DNA from: Wolbachia endosymbiont of Ctenocephalides felis wCfeF
GTDB taxonomy: Bacteria > Pseudomonadota > Alphaproteobacteria > Rickettsiales > Anaplasmataceae
DNA length: 64,000 nucleotides
Reading direction: 5' to 3'
Assembly (NCBI GenBank): GCA_028571325.1
Contig: CP116767.1
Coordinates: 1,269,150-1,333,149 of the forward strand
How positions within the stretch are numbered: position 1 is the first letter of the stretch; each line of letters opens with the position of its first letter. Shown here piece after piece: positions 18,228-27,287 of the stretch. The position numbers and the translations under genes were made by a program. Under the pieces are notes generated by a model. The model ran no database searches. It was given only the letters and a program-made list of their open reading frames with translations, and was not told the DNA's origin.

Positions 18228-18333
18228 AGTAAATTTGTCATAAAGTTTAATAGTGTCTGTTACTGCTTTTAGGTGTGAGGCTAGAGGGTTATTAGCAGTA
18301 ACAGACACTATTAAACTTATTATAGAATTTACT
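18228..18333. repeat. Hairpin element with a perfect 25-bp stem
   Basis: The arms 18243-18267 and 18294-18318 are perfectly complementary over 25 bases (beginning AAGTTTAATAGTGTCTGTTA) around a 26-base loop. Beyond 7 unpaired bases on each side, the pairing resumes for 8 bases (AGTAAATT/AATTTACT). A stem of this length without mismatch suggests a recent MITE-like insertion or a structured RNA. No other copy is visible in the window. Confidence 0.75.
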
Positions 18334-18472
18334 TAAAGTAAATACTTAACTAAAAATATTATAATATTTTAACTTAAAATAGATTCATGTAAATGCTTTT
18401 TCCCCTAAATTAGTACTATATTATTATACCTAATTAAACGCTAAAAAATTATTAATCATTGCTAATCTCTGT

Positions 18473-18501
18473 TTGCATAGTAAGTTTATATATACTATTA
18501 T
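18473..18501 (+). promoter_or_regulatory. Putative coxB promoter
   Basis: TTGCAT at 18473-18478, 17-base spacer and TATTAT at 18496-18501, 33 bases before the coxB start codon. It was found by eye and the region is A+T-rich. Confidence 0.45.
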
Positions 18502-18534
18502 ACGGTATGTCACTTAGTTTTACAGCAAACAAAT

Positions 18535-19299
18535 ATGGTGAAGTTATTTGTATTATTGATAATGTTTTACTCGAGTACATCAGCTGCTTCTGCTCCTACC
18601 TCCTGGCAATTTGGATTTCCTTCTCCTGCAACTGAGATAATGGAAGTTGTAGTTAAGTCACATTCGTTTGTGATGAGTATAATGGTTGCAATAATGCTTC
18701 TCGTATGGGCACTGCTTGCTTATGTAGTATTTCGCTTTCGTAAGAGCAAAGTGAAGAATATAAGTAAGACAAGTCATAATATCCTTTTAGAAATCGTCTG
18801 GTTTGTTATACCAACGATTATTGTTGGAGTATTGGCCTTTAAAAATGCTGAATTAATTAAGCTACAGGAAAAGGTACCAAAGGCTGACATAACACTGAAG
18901 GTTATTGGTCATCAATGGTATTGGAGCTATCAATATCCAGAATATCAAGGCATGTCGTTTGACAGCTATATTAAGGGGAAAGATGACTTTAGCGAAGGAG
19001 ATTTGAAACTATTCTCTGTTGACAATAACGTTGTTTTGCCTATCAATACTAACGTTCGTTTACAAGTAACGGCAGGAGATGTGATACATAGCTGGGGAAT
19101 ACCAGCTTTCGGTGTAAAAATCGATGCAATACCAGGAAGACTAAATGAAGCATGGTTTAATGTCAAGAAGCCTGGTATTTATTATGGGCAGTGTTATGAA
19201 TTGTGTGGTCAAGGTCATGGGTTTATGCCAATTGTTGTTGAAGCAGTAAGTAAAGAAGATTTTAATAAGTGGATCGAAAATAAAAAATTAGTGAGTTAA
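18535..19299 (+). CDS. coxB: Cytochrome c oxidase subunit II
   Basis: The 254-residue protein has a signal peptide, two membrane helices (SIMVAIMLLVWALLAYVVF; ILLEIVWFVIPTIIVGVLAF) and a periplasmic CuA domain. The CuA ligands are visible: His in GDVIHSWGIP and the Cys-x3-Cys motif with Glu in GQCYELCGQGHGFMP. It accepts electrons from cytochrome c in the inner-membrane terminal oxidase. It heads a cluster with coxA, ctaB and coxF. Confidence 0.97.
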   Translation: MVKLFVLLIMFYSSTSAASAPTSWQFGFPSPATEIMEVVVKSHSFVMSIMVAIMLLVWALLAYVVFRFRKSKVKNISKTSHNILLEIVWFVIPTIIVGVLAFKNAELIKLQEKVPKADITLKVIGHQWYWSYQYPEYQGMSFDSYIKGKDDFSEGDLKLFSVDNNVVLPINTNVRLQVTAGDVIHSWGIPAFGVKIDAIPGRLNEAWFNVKKPGIYYGQCYELCGQGHGFMPIVVEAVSKEDFNKWIENKKLVS

Positions 19300-19314
19300 A
19301 TTGGGAGTATAGAT

Positions 19315-20865
19315 ATGAGTGATGTACCAAGAGGTATAAAGCGTTGGCTATTTTCTACTAATCATAAAGACATAGGAACGCTGTACATTATTTTCTCCAT
19401 ACTAGCTGGAATTATTGGCGGATTGTTATCAGTGGTTATTCGCACTCAACTAATGCACATTAATGTACTTAATAATAACTATCAATTATATAACGTAATG
19501 GTTACAGGGCATGCGGTAATAATGGTATTTTTTATGATAATGCCAGCACTAATGGGAGGATTCGGTAATTGGTTTGTACCTCTTATGATTGGCGCACCAG
19601 ACATGGCATTTCCCCGTATGAATAATTTAAGTTTTTGGTTGTTAGTAACATCTTTTGTTTTGCTCGTCTTTTCAGTATTTGCTGGCGAAGGTCCTGGAAC
19701 AGGTTGGACTTTATACCCACCTCTGTCGCAAATCATGTCTCATCCAAGCGCAGGAGTTGACCTTGCCATACTTGCACTTCATATTGCTGGTATGTCATCG
19801 ATTGTTGGAGCGATCAATTTTATAGTTACTATATTTAACATGCGTGCAAAGGGCATGTTATTAACTAAGATGCCACTATTTGTTTGGTCTGTTTTATTAA
19901 CGTCATTCATGTTAATTGTCGCTTTACCGGTGCTCGCTGGTGCTATAACTATGCTGCTTACTGATCGCAATATTGGTACTTCCTTTTTTGATCCTGCCGG
20001 AGGTGGTGACCCTGTATTGTTTCAACATCTATTTTGGTTTTTTGGTCATCCGGAAGTTTACGTAATTATTTTTCCTGCGTTTGGTATCATAAGCCAAATC
20101 GTATCAACTTTTTCTCATAGGCCGATATTTGGTTATATGGGAATGGTTTACGCAATGATAGGCATAGCAGTATTTGGCTTTATGGTTTGGGCTCATCATA
20201 TGTTTACTGTTGGGCTTAGTGAAGATGCTGCCATATTTTTTAGCACCAGCACAATTTTCATTGGTGTTATAACTGGTGTTAAAGTCTTTAGCTGGATTGC
20301 AACTATGTGGGGTGGAGCGATTGAACTTAAAACCCCTATGCTATTTGCACTGGGTTTTATCTTCATGTTTGTTGGTGGTGGTATAACCGGGATAATTCTG
20401 TCTCAAGGCGGAATAGATAAGCTTTTGCACGATACCTATTATGTTGTTGCTCACTTTCACTATGTCATGTCACTTGCTGCAATATTTGGAGCCTTCGCTG
20501 GCTTTTATTATTGGATAGGTAAAATGTCGGGTAAACAGTATAATGAGTGCCTGGGAAAAATACATTTTTGGCTTACTTTTATTAGCACCAATATCACTTT
20601 CTTACCTCAGCATTTTCTGGGATTAGCTGGTATGCCAAGGCGTATACCCGACTATCCAGATGCATTCATTCCTTGGAATTATGTATCCTCAATTGGTTCA
20701 TATATGTCCTTCATTTCAGTTATGCTTTTTGTGTTTATAGTTGTACACCTCTTCAAATGGGGCAAGAAAGCTGGAAATAACCCTTGGGGAGGTGATACCT
20801 TGGAGTGGACAATATCTTCACCACCACCTTTTCATACTTTCGAAAAACCGCCAGTGGTAAAATAG
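19315..20865 (+). CDS. coxA: Cytochrome c oxidase subunit I
   Basis: The 516-residue, twelve-helix subunit holds heme a, heme a3 and CuB. Conserved ligands are seen: His in [15 protein letters not shown], the [17 protein letters not shown] motif with the His-Tyr pair, HHMFTVG, and the double His in [10 protein letters not shown]. It pumps protons while reducing oxygen to water. GGGAG lies 9 bases upstream of the ATG. It is separated from coxB by 15 bases and from ctaB by 1. Confidence 0.98.
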   Translation: MSDVPRGIKRWLFSTNHKDIGTLYIIFSILAGIIGGLLSVVIRTQLMHINVLNNNYQLYNVMVTGHAVIMVFFMIMPALMGGFGNWFVPLMIGAPDMAFPRMNNLSFWLLVTSFVLLVFSVFAGEGPGTGWTLYPPLSQIMSHPSAGVDLAILALHIAGMSSIVGAINFIVTIFNMRAKGMLLTKMPLFVWSVLLTSFMLIVALPVLAGAITMLLTDRNIGTSFFDPAGGGDPVLFQHLFWFFGHPEVYVIIFPAFGIISQIVSTFSHRPIFGYMGMVYAMIGIAVFGFMVWAHHMFTVGLSEDAAIFFSTSTIFIGVITGVKVFSWIATMWGGAIELKTPMLFALGFIFMFVGGGITGIILSQGGIDKLLHDTYYVVAHFHYVMSLAAIFGAFAGFYYWIGKMSGKQYNECLGKIHFWLTFISTNITFLPQHFLGLAGMPRRIPDYPDAFIPWNYVSSIGSYMSFISVMLFVFIVVHLFKWGKKAGNNPWGGDTLEWTISSPPPFHTFEKPPVVK

Positions 20866-20866
20866 A

Positions 20867-21754
20867 ATGTACACAAGTACTTTGTTAAATGTTGAATCAA
20901 CAGTACTGGATTTTTGGCGTTTGCTGAAGCCAAGGATAATGTACCTTGTAGTATTTACTGCAGTTGCTGGAATGGTTGCTGCACCAGGTAGTATTCATCC
21001 TTTTCTTGCACTAATATCTCTTGTATGTGTTGCTCTTGGTTCAGGATCCGCAGGTGCCATAAATATGTGGTATGATAGGGACATAGATCTTCTCATGAAA
21101 AGAACAAAAGATCGTCCTATACCTTCAGGTAGAGTTTCTGCAGAAAGTGCGCTCGAATTTGGTATAACCCTTGGAGTATTGTCAGTATTTATTATGGCAA
21201 TAGCAGTGAACTATATTTCCGCCGCTTTACTTGCAGTTAGCATATTATTTTACGTTTTCGTATACACAATTTGGCTCAAAAGACGCACTCCGCAAAATAT
21301 TGTTATCGGCGGTGCATCAGGTGCTTTTCCTCCAATGATTGGTTGGGCAATTGTGACTAACTCCGTAAGTTGGGAAAGTTTCATTCTATTCCTAATAATT
21401 TTCATGTGGACCCCACCGCACTTTTGGGCTCTATCCTTAAATAAGTCCGAGGACTATGTAAAAGCGTCGATCCCTATGTTCAATGTTGTTTATGGCCCAG
21501 AGAAAACAAGAAAACATATATTAATTTACAGTGTGTTGCTGGTGCTAACTAGCTTACTTCCAGCACTGTTTTTGAAAAATGCTCTATTTTACTTAAGTCT
21601 GGCAATCCTTGAGGGTTGCATTTTTATTTGGTATGCTGTATCTATTATAAGACTCAAGAATCATAGCTCACAGAAAAAAATGTTTTCTTATTCAATTTCT
21701 TATCTATTTTTTCTGTTTACTAGTGTTATTTTTTGTTCTACTGATTTGTTTTAG
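20867..21754 (+). CDS. ctaB: Protoheme IX farnesyltransferase (heme O synthase)
   Basis: The 295-residue UbiA-family membrane prenyltransferase has the first Asp-rich motif ([19 protein letters not shown]) and the second site around [14 protein letters not shown], within about nine helices. It converts heme B to heme O, the first step to heme A for the neighbouring oxidase. It begins one base after coxA ends, which implies translational coupling. Confidence 0.96.
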   Translation: MYTSTLLNVESTVLDFWRLLKPRIMYLVVFTAVAGMVAAPGSIHPFLALISLVCVALGSGSAGAINMWYDRDIDLLMKRTKDRPIPSGRVSAESALEFGITLGVLSVFIMAIAVNYISAALLAVSILFYVFVYTIWLKRRTPQNIVIGGASGAFPPMIGWAIVTNSVSWESFILFLIIFMWTPPHFWALSLNKSEDYVKASIPMFNVVYGPEKTRKHILIYSVLLVLTSLLPALFLKNALFYLSLAILEGCIFIWYAVSIIRLKNHSSQKKMFSYSISYLFFLFTSVIFCSTDLF

Positions 21755-21756
21755 CT

Positions 21757-21864
21757 ATGAAAGAACGGCAGAAACATAAAAACTATTTTTTGTTTTTCCT
21801 TCTAATATTGTTCGTTGTTGCGCTTTTCTTTGTTTCTATAATAAAATTTAAGGGTACAGCTTAA
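21757..21864 (+). CDS. coxF: Small CoxF-like membrane protein
   Basis: This 35-residue ORF starts 2 bases after ctaB. It has a basic N-terminus (MKERQKHKNY), one membrane helix and the C-terminal IIKFKG. In alphaproteobacteria the gene after ctaB is commonly coxF, a short single-helix protein with a VKLGG-like end, followed by ctaG. Position, size and C-terminus all fit, but here ctaG has moved to 28011. The protein is too short for firm homology. Confidence 0.6.
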   Translation: MKERQKHKNYFLFFLLILFVVALFFVSIIKFKGTA

Positions 21865-21943
21865 ACGCCTTGTATCCATTGTCTCATTGAAATTGTGTTT
21901 TCACAAAAGCAGCTATATACTTTATTAATTCATATAATTAAGG

Positions 21944-22381
21944 ATGAATAAAAAGGAAGTGACAATATACACGGATGGAGCGTGCCTTGGTAATCCTGGA
22001 GCAGGAGGATGGGCGGCAATTATACTATTTCAAAATCATAGAAAGGATGTTTATGGTAGGGAAGAAAATACTACAAACAATAAAATGGAGTTAACAGCAG
22101 TGATCAATGGACTAAAGGCGTTAAAATTTTCTTGTAATATTAATTTATATACGGATAGTCTCTATGTCAAACATGGTATAACAGAGTGGATAAATAAGTG
22201 GAAAGTGAATGGCTGGAAGACAAGTAATAAAAAATCAGTAAAAAATATGGAGTTGTGGAAAGAATTGGATGACATCGCTTCACAACACAAGATTAACTGG
22301 AGGTGGGTTAAAGCTCACAATGGCGATAAATATAATGAGGAGGCTGATAGTTTAGCAAGAAAAGCAATAATCTATGCTTAA
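21944..22381 (+). CDS. rnhA: Ribonuclease HI
   Basis: The 145-residue enzyme cleaves the RNA strand of RNA-DNA hybrids. The catalytic acidic residues are visible: Asp in IYTDGACLGNPG, Glu in NNKMELTAV, Asp in LYTDSLYV and the final Asp in NEEADSLARKA. Length is normal. AAGGATG places a ribosome-binding site very close to the start. Its stop overlaps the start of the following AsmA-like gene by 8 bases. Confidence 0.96.
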   Translation: MNKKEVTIYTDGACLGNPGAGGWAAIILFQNHRKDVYGREENTTNNKMELTAVINGLKALKFSCNINLYTDSLYVKHGITEWINKWKVNGWKTSNKKSVKNMELWKELDDIASQHKINWRWVKAHNGDKYNEEADSLARKAIIYA

Positions 22382-25277
22382 AAAAATCACTATATTATTT
22401 TCTATAGTTTTATTATTTACGCTCTGCTTCTTTGTCTTTTTTAAAGATAAAAGTCCCTTGGGAGTTAATATTAGTTATATCAATTTTTACTTAAAGAATA
22501 AGATATCGAAAACGTTTGCCAACTCAAACGTCAATATGGAGAGTACTTCAATTATTTGGCAAAGAGATGGCACAGATCCATATCTAGTCATTACAGATTT
22601 GAAAATAGTGAACCCTGGTTTTACTATAAAAGTTCCTAACCTTTTTGTGCATTTCAAGTTCAGTTCCTTGCTAAAAACCAGTGTAAATTTTTCTCAGATC
22701 TCGGCTGATAATGTGCATGTGTGTATCAACCAGGAAAAAGATGACTTCAAAGCAGTTGATTTTAATTCGAAAAATTTTTTGAAAGCAGTAAGGAAATTCT
22801 TTTTTGACTTAAATGCGAGTTCAAAAATTGAAATTACTAACATTGCTATCAATAAAAGCACGGAAGGTGAATTTTTCATTGATAAAGTATATGCAGGGAA
22901 GGGGGAAGATTTTAATGTTTTGGATATTCGTGTCCATACAAAAGAAGGTAAAGGGTTTCTAGATGATTTATCCATTACGATAAAAAACCGCAATAATTTA
23001 CTAAATTTGTATGGAACATTTTATAACTTAAAGTTGGGGCTATTTAACGAGTTTTCTACACTAGTTAAAAGTTACAATTTGGGCAAAGAAATAGGATTCA
23101 AAGGAAACTTTTCAATGAGAATTAATGTAAAGGATGAAGTTGTGGACGGAAACATATACGTGTTAAATACAGAGAATCATTCGGACAAAAACTTAGCCTT
23201 GACTAATGTAAATGTGAATTTGACATATAGTGATGAAATCATCAGCGTAAAAAACTTTCATTTTAAATTAAATGGTATGTACCTTTCTTTGATTGGCAAA
23301 ATGAACTTTAGTACAAATCATACTCTGCTTAGGATCAACATTAGTAAACTTGCCGCAAAGGATTTATGTACTTATGTACCAGATGATATAGTGAACAATA
23401 GATTTAAAAAATGGTACTGTGATAATATTGATGGGGATATTGTAAATACAATCATAAGTTTCAACGGCAAAATCAACAGCTTAGTTAATGATGATTTATC
23501 AGACGTCGTAATTGTTGCCGATATAGAAAACGGCAGTGTCAGATTTGATGAAGATTTTGAGCAAGTGAAAGAATTAAACGGTGATTTAACTCTCAAAAAT
23601 AACAACCTCACAATTGCTGTAAATAGCGCTAAATTTCAGAATTTCACTATTGATGGTGGTAGTATTGAAATGAACTTTCTCGATAAGGAAGATTCAGTTC
23701 TAGTCATCAATGGTAAGGCCACAAGCGATGCTTACGGGCTATACGAGCCTATAAAATTTAAGCTGGATGACATGATTCAGGTTACACGAGACAAGATTGG
23801 CGGAATAGCAAAATCTGTGTTCAGTTTTCGCATTTTTAACCTGAATGTAGACGATAAAAAAGTAGACTTCTTAGCAAATTTTCATTCCAAAATTGACGAT
23901 CTAGTTGTCTATGGTGCAAGTCTTAGTAAGCATGATATTAAGCTTGATTTCGGCAGAGACTTCATTGATTTAAATGGCAGTGGTATGGTGAATAATACAC
24001 AACTATTATTCGACTTGAAAAGTAGCAACAAAAATGAAAGTTTTGCTTGGAATTTGACCGGGGATTTACCTACTCAAATACTTAATTTTGATGGTGGTTA
24101 CGTCAACACAAATATAGAGTCAGTGATAAATCGAGATAAAACGGGATATGTTAGTGGTAATATAGATTTGTCAGAGCTTGAGTCACGTTCAAGCTACCTA
24201 GGGTGGAGGAATCGCTTTGAAGACCACAATAAAATTTTGTTTTCTACAAGGCTAAAAGAAGCAGGTGAGTTGTTAATAGACAAATTAGACGTTGTAGGAA
24301 ATGACCTAGATATAAAATTTAGCGGAAAAGTAGAGAATGGGAATTTGTATTTGAGTTCTGGCAAATTTGAACTGCCGGACAATGACCTCAATGTAGAAGT
24401 TGAGTTAGGCAAAGAAAAAAATGCCGTAACTATTTATGGTGAGAAAATTAATTTAAGTGATATTTTAGGGTTGCTTGGCAAAAACAGTGGTGGATTCAAC
24501 AATGACATAGAAGTAAGTATGAATGTTGACAATGTAATGATGAAAGAAGGCATTGTTATCAAAAACGCCAAGCTACATGTAACCTGCACTAAAGGTGATT
24601 GTAATGGAAGTAAATTTGCAGGACAGTTTTTGGAAGACAACAGCAAAATATCAGCGGAATACAGTGGAATAGGACTCGAAATATATGCGGATAATTCAGG
24701 TATGCTTTTGCGTTCTTTAGGCATTGGTAAATCAGTTAAAAACGGCAAATTATCTTTTTATCTGTCTTCTCAGAGAGAAAATGGAGAACATTACGGCATG
24801 TTATCTATCAGCAATTTCTATATCAAAGATGCTTCACTGCTTACTACTTTACTATCGATGTCTTCACTGCCTGGCATTGTAAACGCTATAAAGAACGAAG
24901 GTGTATACTTTTATAAGTGTAATGCACCTTTTTCATATAAAGATGGCACTGTTGAAATTGAAGAATCTTGGCTTGAAGGGGCGGAACTGGGCATTAGCAC
25001 TAGAGGTAGGCTTGATATCAAGGATTATAAGTTCCAGGTTGAAGGACAAGTAATACCAGCATACTCAATTAACAAATCTTTGTCGAAAATCCCTATAATT
25101 GGAAAACTTCTCACTGGTGGAAAAAGTAGGGGGATTATTTCAATAGACTACAAAGCAAATGGGGATGATAAAAGCAGTAACGTATCTGTTAATCCTATTT
25201 CTTCACTAACTCCAAGCCTATTTAAGAGGTTATTGGGAGTGTTTGACCGTGCTATGACAAAAATGGCAGCGCGCTAG
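22374..25277 (+). CDS. Large AsmA/YhdP-like envelope protein (DUF3971)
   Basis: The 967-residue protein has one N-terminal membrane anchor (ITILFSIVLLFTLCFFVFF) and a very long, beta-rich periplasmic body ending in an AsmA-like C-terminal region (GRLDIKDYKFQVEGQVIPAY, split: GRLDIKDYKF and IPAYSINKSLSKIPIIGKLL). Proteins of this kind are thought to form hydrophobic grooves that move phospholipids between inner and outer membranes. It overlaps rnhA by 8 bases and is followed by cassette B1. Assignment is to the family; the substrate is inferred. Confidence 0.85.
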   Translation: MLKKITILFSIVLLFTLCFFVFFKDKSPLGVNISYINFYLKNKISKTFANSNVNMESTSIIWQRDGTDPYLVITDLKIVNPGFTIKVPNLFVHFKFSSLLKTSVNFSQISADNVHVCINQEKDDFKAVDFNSKNFLKAVRKFFFDLNASSKIEITNIAINKSTEGEFFIDKVYAGKGEDFNVLDIRVHTKEGKGFLDDLSITIKNRNNLLNLYGTFYNLKLGLFNEFSTLVKSYNLGKEIGFKGNFSMRINVKDEVVDGNIYVLNTENHSDKNLALTNVNVNLTYSDEIISVKNFHFKLNGMYLSLIGKMNFSTNHTLLRINISKLAAKDLCTYVPDDIVNNRFKKWYCDNIDGDIVNTIISFNGKINSLVNDDLSDVVIVADIENGSVRFDEDFEQVKELNGDLTLKNNNLTIAVNSAKFQNFTIDGGSIEMNFLDKEDSVLVINGKATSDAYGLYEPIKFKLDDMIQVTRDKIGGIAKSVFSFRIFNLNVDDKKVDFLANFHSKIDDLVVYGASLSKHDIKLDFGRDFIDLNGSGMVNNTQLLFDLKSSNKNESFAWNLTGDLPTQILNFDGGYVNTNIESVINRDKTGYVSGNIDLSELESRSSYLGWRNRFEDHNKILFSTRLKEAGELLIDKLDVVGNDLDIKFSGKVENGNLYLSSGKFELPDNDLNVEVELGKEKNAVTIYGEKINLSDILGLLGKNSGGFNNDIEVSMNVDNVMMKEGIVIKNAKLHVTCTKGDCNGSKFAGQFLEDNSKISAEYSGIGLEIYADNSGMLLRSLGIGKSVKNGKLSFYLSSQRENGEHYGMLSISNFYIKDASLLTTLLSMSSLPGIVNAIKNEGVYFYKCNAPFSYKDGTVEIEESWLEGAELGISTRGRLDIKDYKFQVEGQVIPAYSINKSLSKIPIIGKLLTGGKSRGIISIDYKANGDDKSSNVSVNPISSLTPSLFKRLLGVFDRAMTKMAAR

Positions 25278-25303
25278 GCACATACCCAACATAAAAAAAC
25301 TAC

Positions 25304-25332
25304 TTGACAAATTCCTCCGCCCCCCTTACAAT
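25304..25332 (+). promoter_or_regulatory. Outer promoter of cassette B1
   Basis: TTGACA at 25304-25309, a 17-base GC-rich spacer and TACAAT at 25327-25332, one base away from the perfect consensus. Confidence 0.75.
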
Positions 25333-25382
25333 AGGATTGTGGGTGTTTTAGGCCTAAAATTTATCTTTAATCTTTGTATTAA

Positions 25383-25526
25383 GTGACAAAAGCACAGTAT
25401 AAAACAAGGCGTGTTATGTTTAATTTTTGCAGCATGGACACTGCATGTCTTTATAATTTTTTGTCTACATTAGCTGAGCCTCGCTTACTAAGCGGTGTAA
25501 GAGAGAACCGGACGCCAAGTTTTTGA
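25383..25526 (+). CDS. Candidate 47-residue micropeptide of type B cassettes
   Basis: The frame starts at a GTG 45 bases after the predicted start site and runs 47 codons to a TGA. Residues 18-35 (MDTACLYNFLSTLAEPRL) align with MCTACLF...AETRL of the type A peptide. The N-terminus is basic and the C-terminus polar (VRENRTPSF). The frame is intact in the other copies (55716-55859 plus; 38372-38229 minus), with one Asn to Tyr change. There is no good ribosome-binding site and the start is not ATG, so it may be incidental to an RNA gene. Confidence 0.25.
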   Translation: MTKAQYKTRRVMFNFCSMDTACLYNFLSTLAEPRLLSGVRENRTPSF

Positions 25527-25622
25527 GAGAACAGTAAACAACTCACATCACGGGGTTTCTTTTGTCTTTTTTTTTAACTAGTTAAAATTTTAACCAATCT
25601 CATTTTTTTCACAAAAAATTGC

Positions 25623-25651
25623 TTGACAAACTTCAACATTTCCCTTATTAT
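25623..25651 (+). promoter_or_regulatory. Inner promoter of cassette B1
   Basis: TTGACA at 25623-25628, 17-base spacer and TATTAT at 25646-25651. It should drive a short transcript that ends at the T-rich tail near 25760. Confidence 0.7.
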
Positions 25652-25850
25652 AAGATTATGGGTATTTACAACCCCAAGGTCAGCTACTTGTCAAGCGTAT
25701 AAGACATTAACGCCAAGTTACTAAAATAGATATTGACCAGGGCTTCTTTTGCTTTTTTCTTCATTTAGTAAGTTTCTTAAACATTTATGACTAAAGTAAT
25801 TCAAGAGCCCGCAGCTTTACAGAAACGCCAAACCTTTTTATGCAAGAAGG

Positions 25851-26357
25851 CTAAGCAACAGGCTTAAAGCCTCTATTTCTTCTTAGCAAAACATAAAAAG
25901 CCCCTTTGCCACCATGTTTTTTTGTAGCTTGCTGGTGATACAGAATCATGTGCTGAACTTTAGTATCATTTAACCACTTATTTAAGTTATTCTTTATAGT
26001 ATCTGTTTTACCTGTTGCACTACCGTGCCCCGTAATTATCAATAAGCATCTATTCCCTGCACGATAATTTTTAATGATAAAATCTATCAATTTACAGTAA
26101 GCATCCTCTATATTATAGCCGTGCAAATCGAGTTTATCGCTTATAGAATATTTACCCCTATCAACCTTTGATTTTGTGTTGTAGTCAAGACAAAATGATA
26201 AGCTAACATCGCTAGCATCAAGGAAATTTTCTCGTAAGTTAAAAGTACCTCTATCAACTACAGATTTTATATCTACTTTATGATCAACTTTTAAAGTAAC
26301 TTTTTCAGATTTTATTGGCTTAACATTTTTTCGCCAGTCTAACTCATCATCTGACAT
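25851..26357 (-). CDS. Smr-domain protein
   Basis: The 168-residue protein is a stand-alone Smr domain preceded by a charged linker. Conserved features are LDLHGYNIEDAY (the LDLHG motif) and ITGHGSATGKT (the TGHG motif), with a KKHGGKGAFYVLL C-terminal strand. Smr domains, also found at the end of MutS2, have nicking-endonuclease or RNA-cleavage activity. It is related to the E. coli SmrA/SmrB proteins, and the substrate here is unknown. Confidence 0.9.
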   Translation of the reverse strand: MSDDELDWRKNVKPIKSEKVTLKVDHKVDIKSVVDRGTFNLRENFLDASDVSLSFCLDYNTKSKVDRGKYSISDKLDLHGYNIEDAYCKLIDFIIKNYRAGNRCLLIITGHGSATGKTDTIKNNLNKWLNDTKVQHMILYHQQATKKHGGKGAFYVLLRRNRGFKPVA

Positions 26358-26441
26358 AAACGCATTAATTGAATTGTATAATTTTACAACAATATCTAAA
26401 TATAGTAAAATGTCGTTTATTTTACGATCTTCAATAATACG

Positions 26442-27194
26442 ATGAAATCGTTAAAAGCTAATGAGAATTTTTGGCTATATGGAAAGCATGCCTGCATGTC
26501 GGCACTGAAGAATAAAAACAGGCAGTGTATGGAACTGCTGACAACAGAGAACTTCTACGAAGAGTATGAAAAAGAAATTAGGCAATACATAGATAGCAAG
26601 GGCGTTAAAGTCCAATTAGTAGAAAACAAAACACTTAACAATATTTTGTCCAAAGGTGCTAACCATCAAGGAGTTGCTTTAAAAGTTGCTCCTATTCTTC
26701 AGAGCTTAAGCATTGAAGAAATAGCAAACTCAAGCGACAGCTCTACTATAGTAATTTTAGATCAAGTCACTGACACACACAATATAGGATCAATTCTTAG
26801 AACATCAGCTTGTTTTAATGTTGATGCAGTGATTTTACCATACAACCATTCACCAAGCGAAAACGCATCTATCGCAAAAGCGGCAAGCGGAGCATTAGAT
26901 ATTGTCCCGCTAATACACGTTACAAACATAGTAAAAACTATGGAATATTTAAAAAAGGCCGGTTACTGGTGTCACGGGTTTGATGGTGATGCTAAAGAGA
27001 ATGTAGACGAAATAAAGAGCTTTGGAAAAAAAATAGCGATCATCTTTGGTTCTGAAGAGAAAGGAATGCGGCGGTTAGTTAAAGAAAGTTGTGACTATCT
27101 TGTAAAAATTCCAATGTCAAACGTAATTGACAGCTTAAATGTTTCAAATGCAGCGGCAATAGGATTATATTCCATCTACATTAGACAAAAATAA
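26442..27194 (+). CDS. rlmB: 23S rRNA (guanosine-2'-O)-methyltransferase, TrmH/RlmB family
   Basis: The 250-residue SpoU-class methyltransferase has an N-terminal RNA-binding domain (FWLYGKHACMSALKN) and the three knot motifs: ILDQVTDTHNIGSILRTSAC with the catalytic Arg, IAIIFGSEEKGMRRL, and IPMSNVIDSLNVSNAAAIGL. RlmB methylates G2251 of 23S rRNA in E. coli; the exact target here is inferred from family. It diverges from the Smr gene with an 84-base gap. Confidence 0.9.
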   Translation: MKSLKANENFWLYGKHACMSALKNKNRQCMELLTTENFYEEYEKEIRQYIDSKGVKVQLVENKTLNNILSKGANHQGVALKVAPILQSLSIEEIANSSDSSTIVILDQVTDTHNIGSILRTSACFNVDAVILPYNHSPSENASIAKAASGALDIVPLIHVTNIVKTMEYLKKAGYWCHGFDGDAKENVDEIKSFGKKIAIIFGSEEKGMRRLVKESCDYLVKIPMSNVIDSLNVSNAAAIGLYSIYIRQK

Positions 27195-27229
27195 CCGCAC
27201 ATTAATTGCAATAAAAAGTAATTTTATGC

Positions 27230-27258
27230 TTGATAAAGATGTAGTTTTATATTATAAC
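27230..27258 (+). promoter_or_regulatory. Putative promoter of the BI-1/ctaG/comF operon
   Basis: TTGATA at 27230-27235, 17-base spacer and TATAAC at 27253-27258, 29 bases before the start codon of the Bax-inhibitor-1 protein. Confidence 0.5.
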
Positions 27259-27287
27259 ATTACTAAGGGATAAAAGGAGTTATATTT

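Larger units (their letters stand above)
17843..18534. other. Gene-free interval with remnants of mobile sequence
   Basis: No coding frame is convincing in this 690-base stretch. Near 17852 it contains TTATACCAA followed by TTCGTTAT, resembling the inner end of the palindromic element at 44283-45436. It also holds the long hairpin element at 18228-18333, then an A+T-rich region leading to the coxB promoter. Confidence 0.5.
25292..25795 (+). repeat. Type B promoter-bearing repeat cassette, copy B1
   Basis: This is one of three type B copies (others at 37992, inverted, and 55624). It is related to type A by the promoter, the block around ATGTTTAATTTTT and ACTGCATGTCTTT, the CGCTTA(C)TAAG segment, the ACGCCAA motif and the CGGGGTTTCTTTTG tail. 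It holds two promoter-led units in tandem: an outer one with predicted RNA of about 235 bases and an inner one of about 100 bases. A 14-bp palindrome, TTTTAGGCCTAAAA, lies in the outer leader. Confidence 0.85.
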
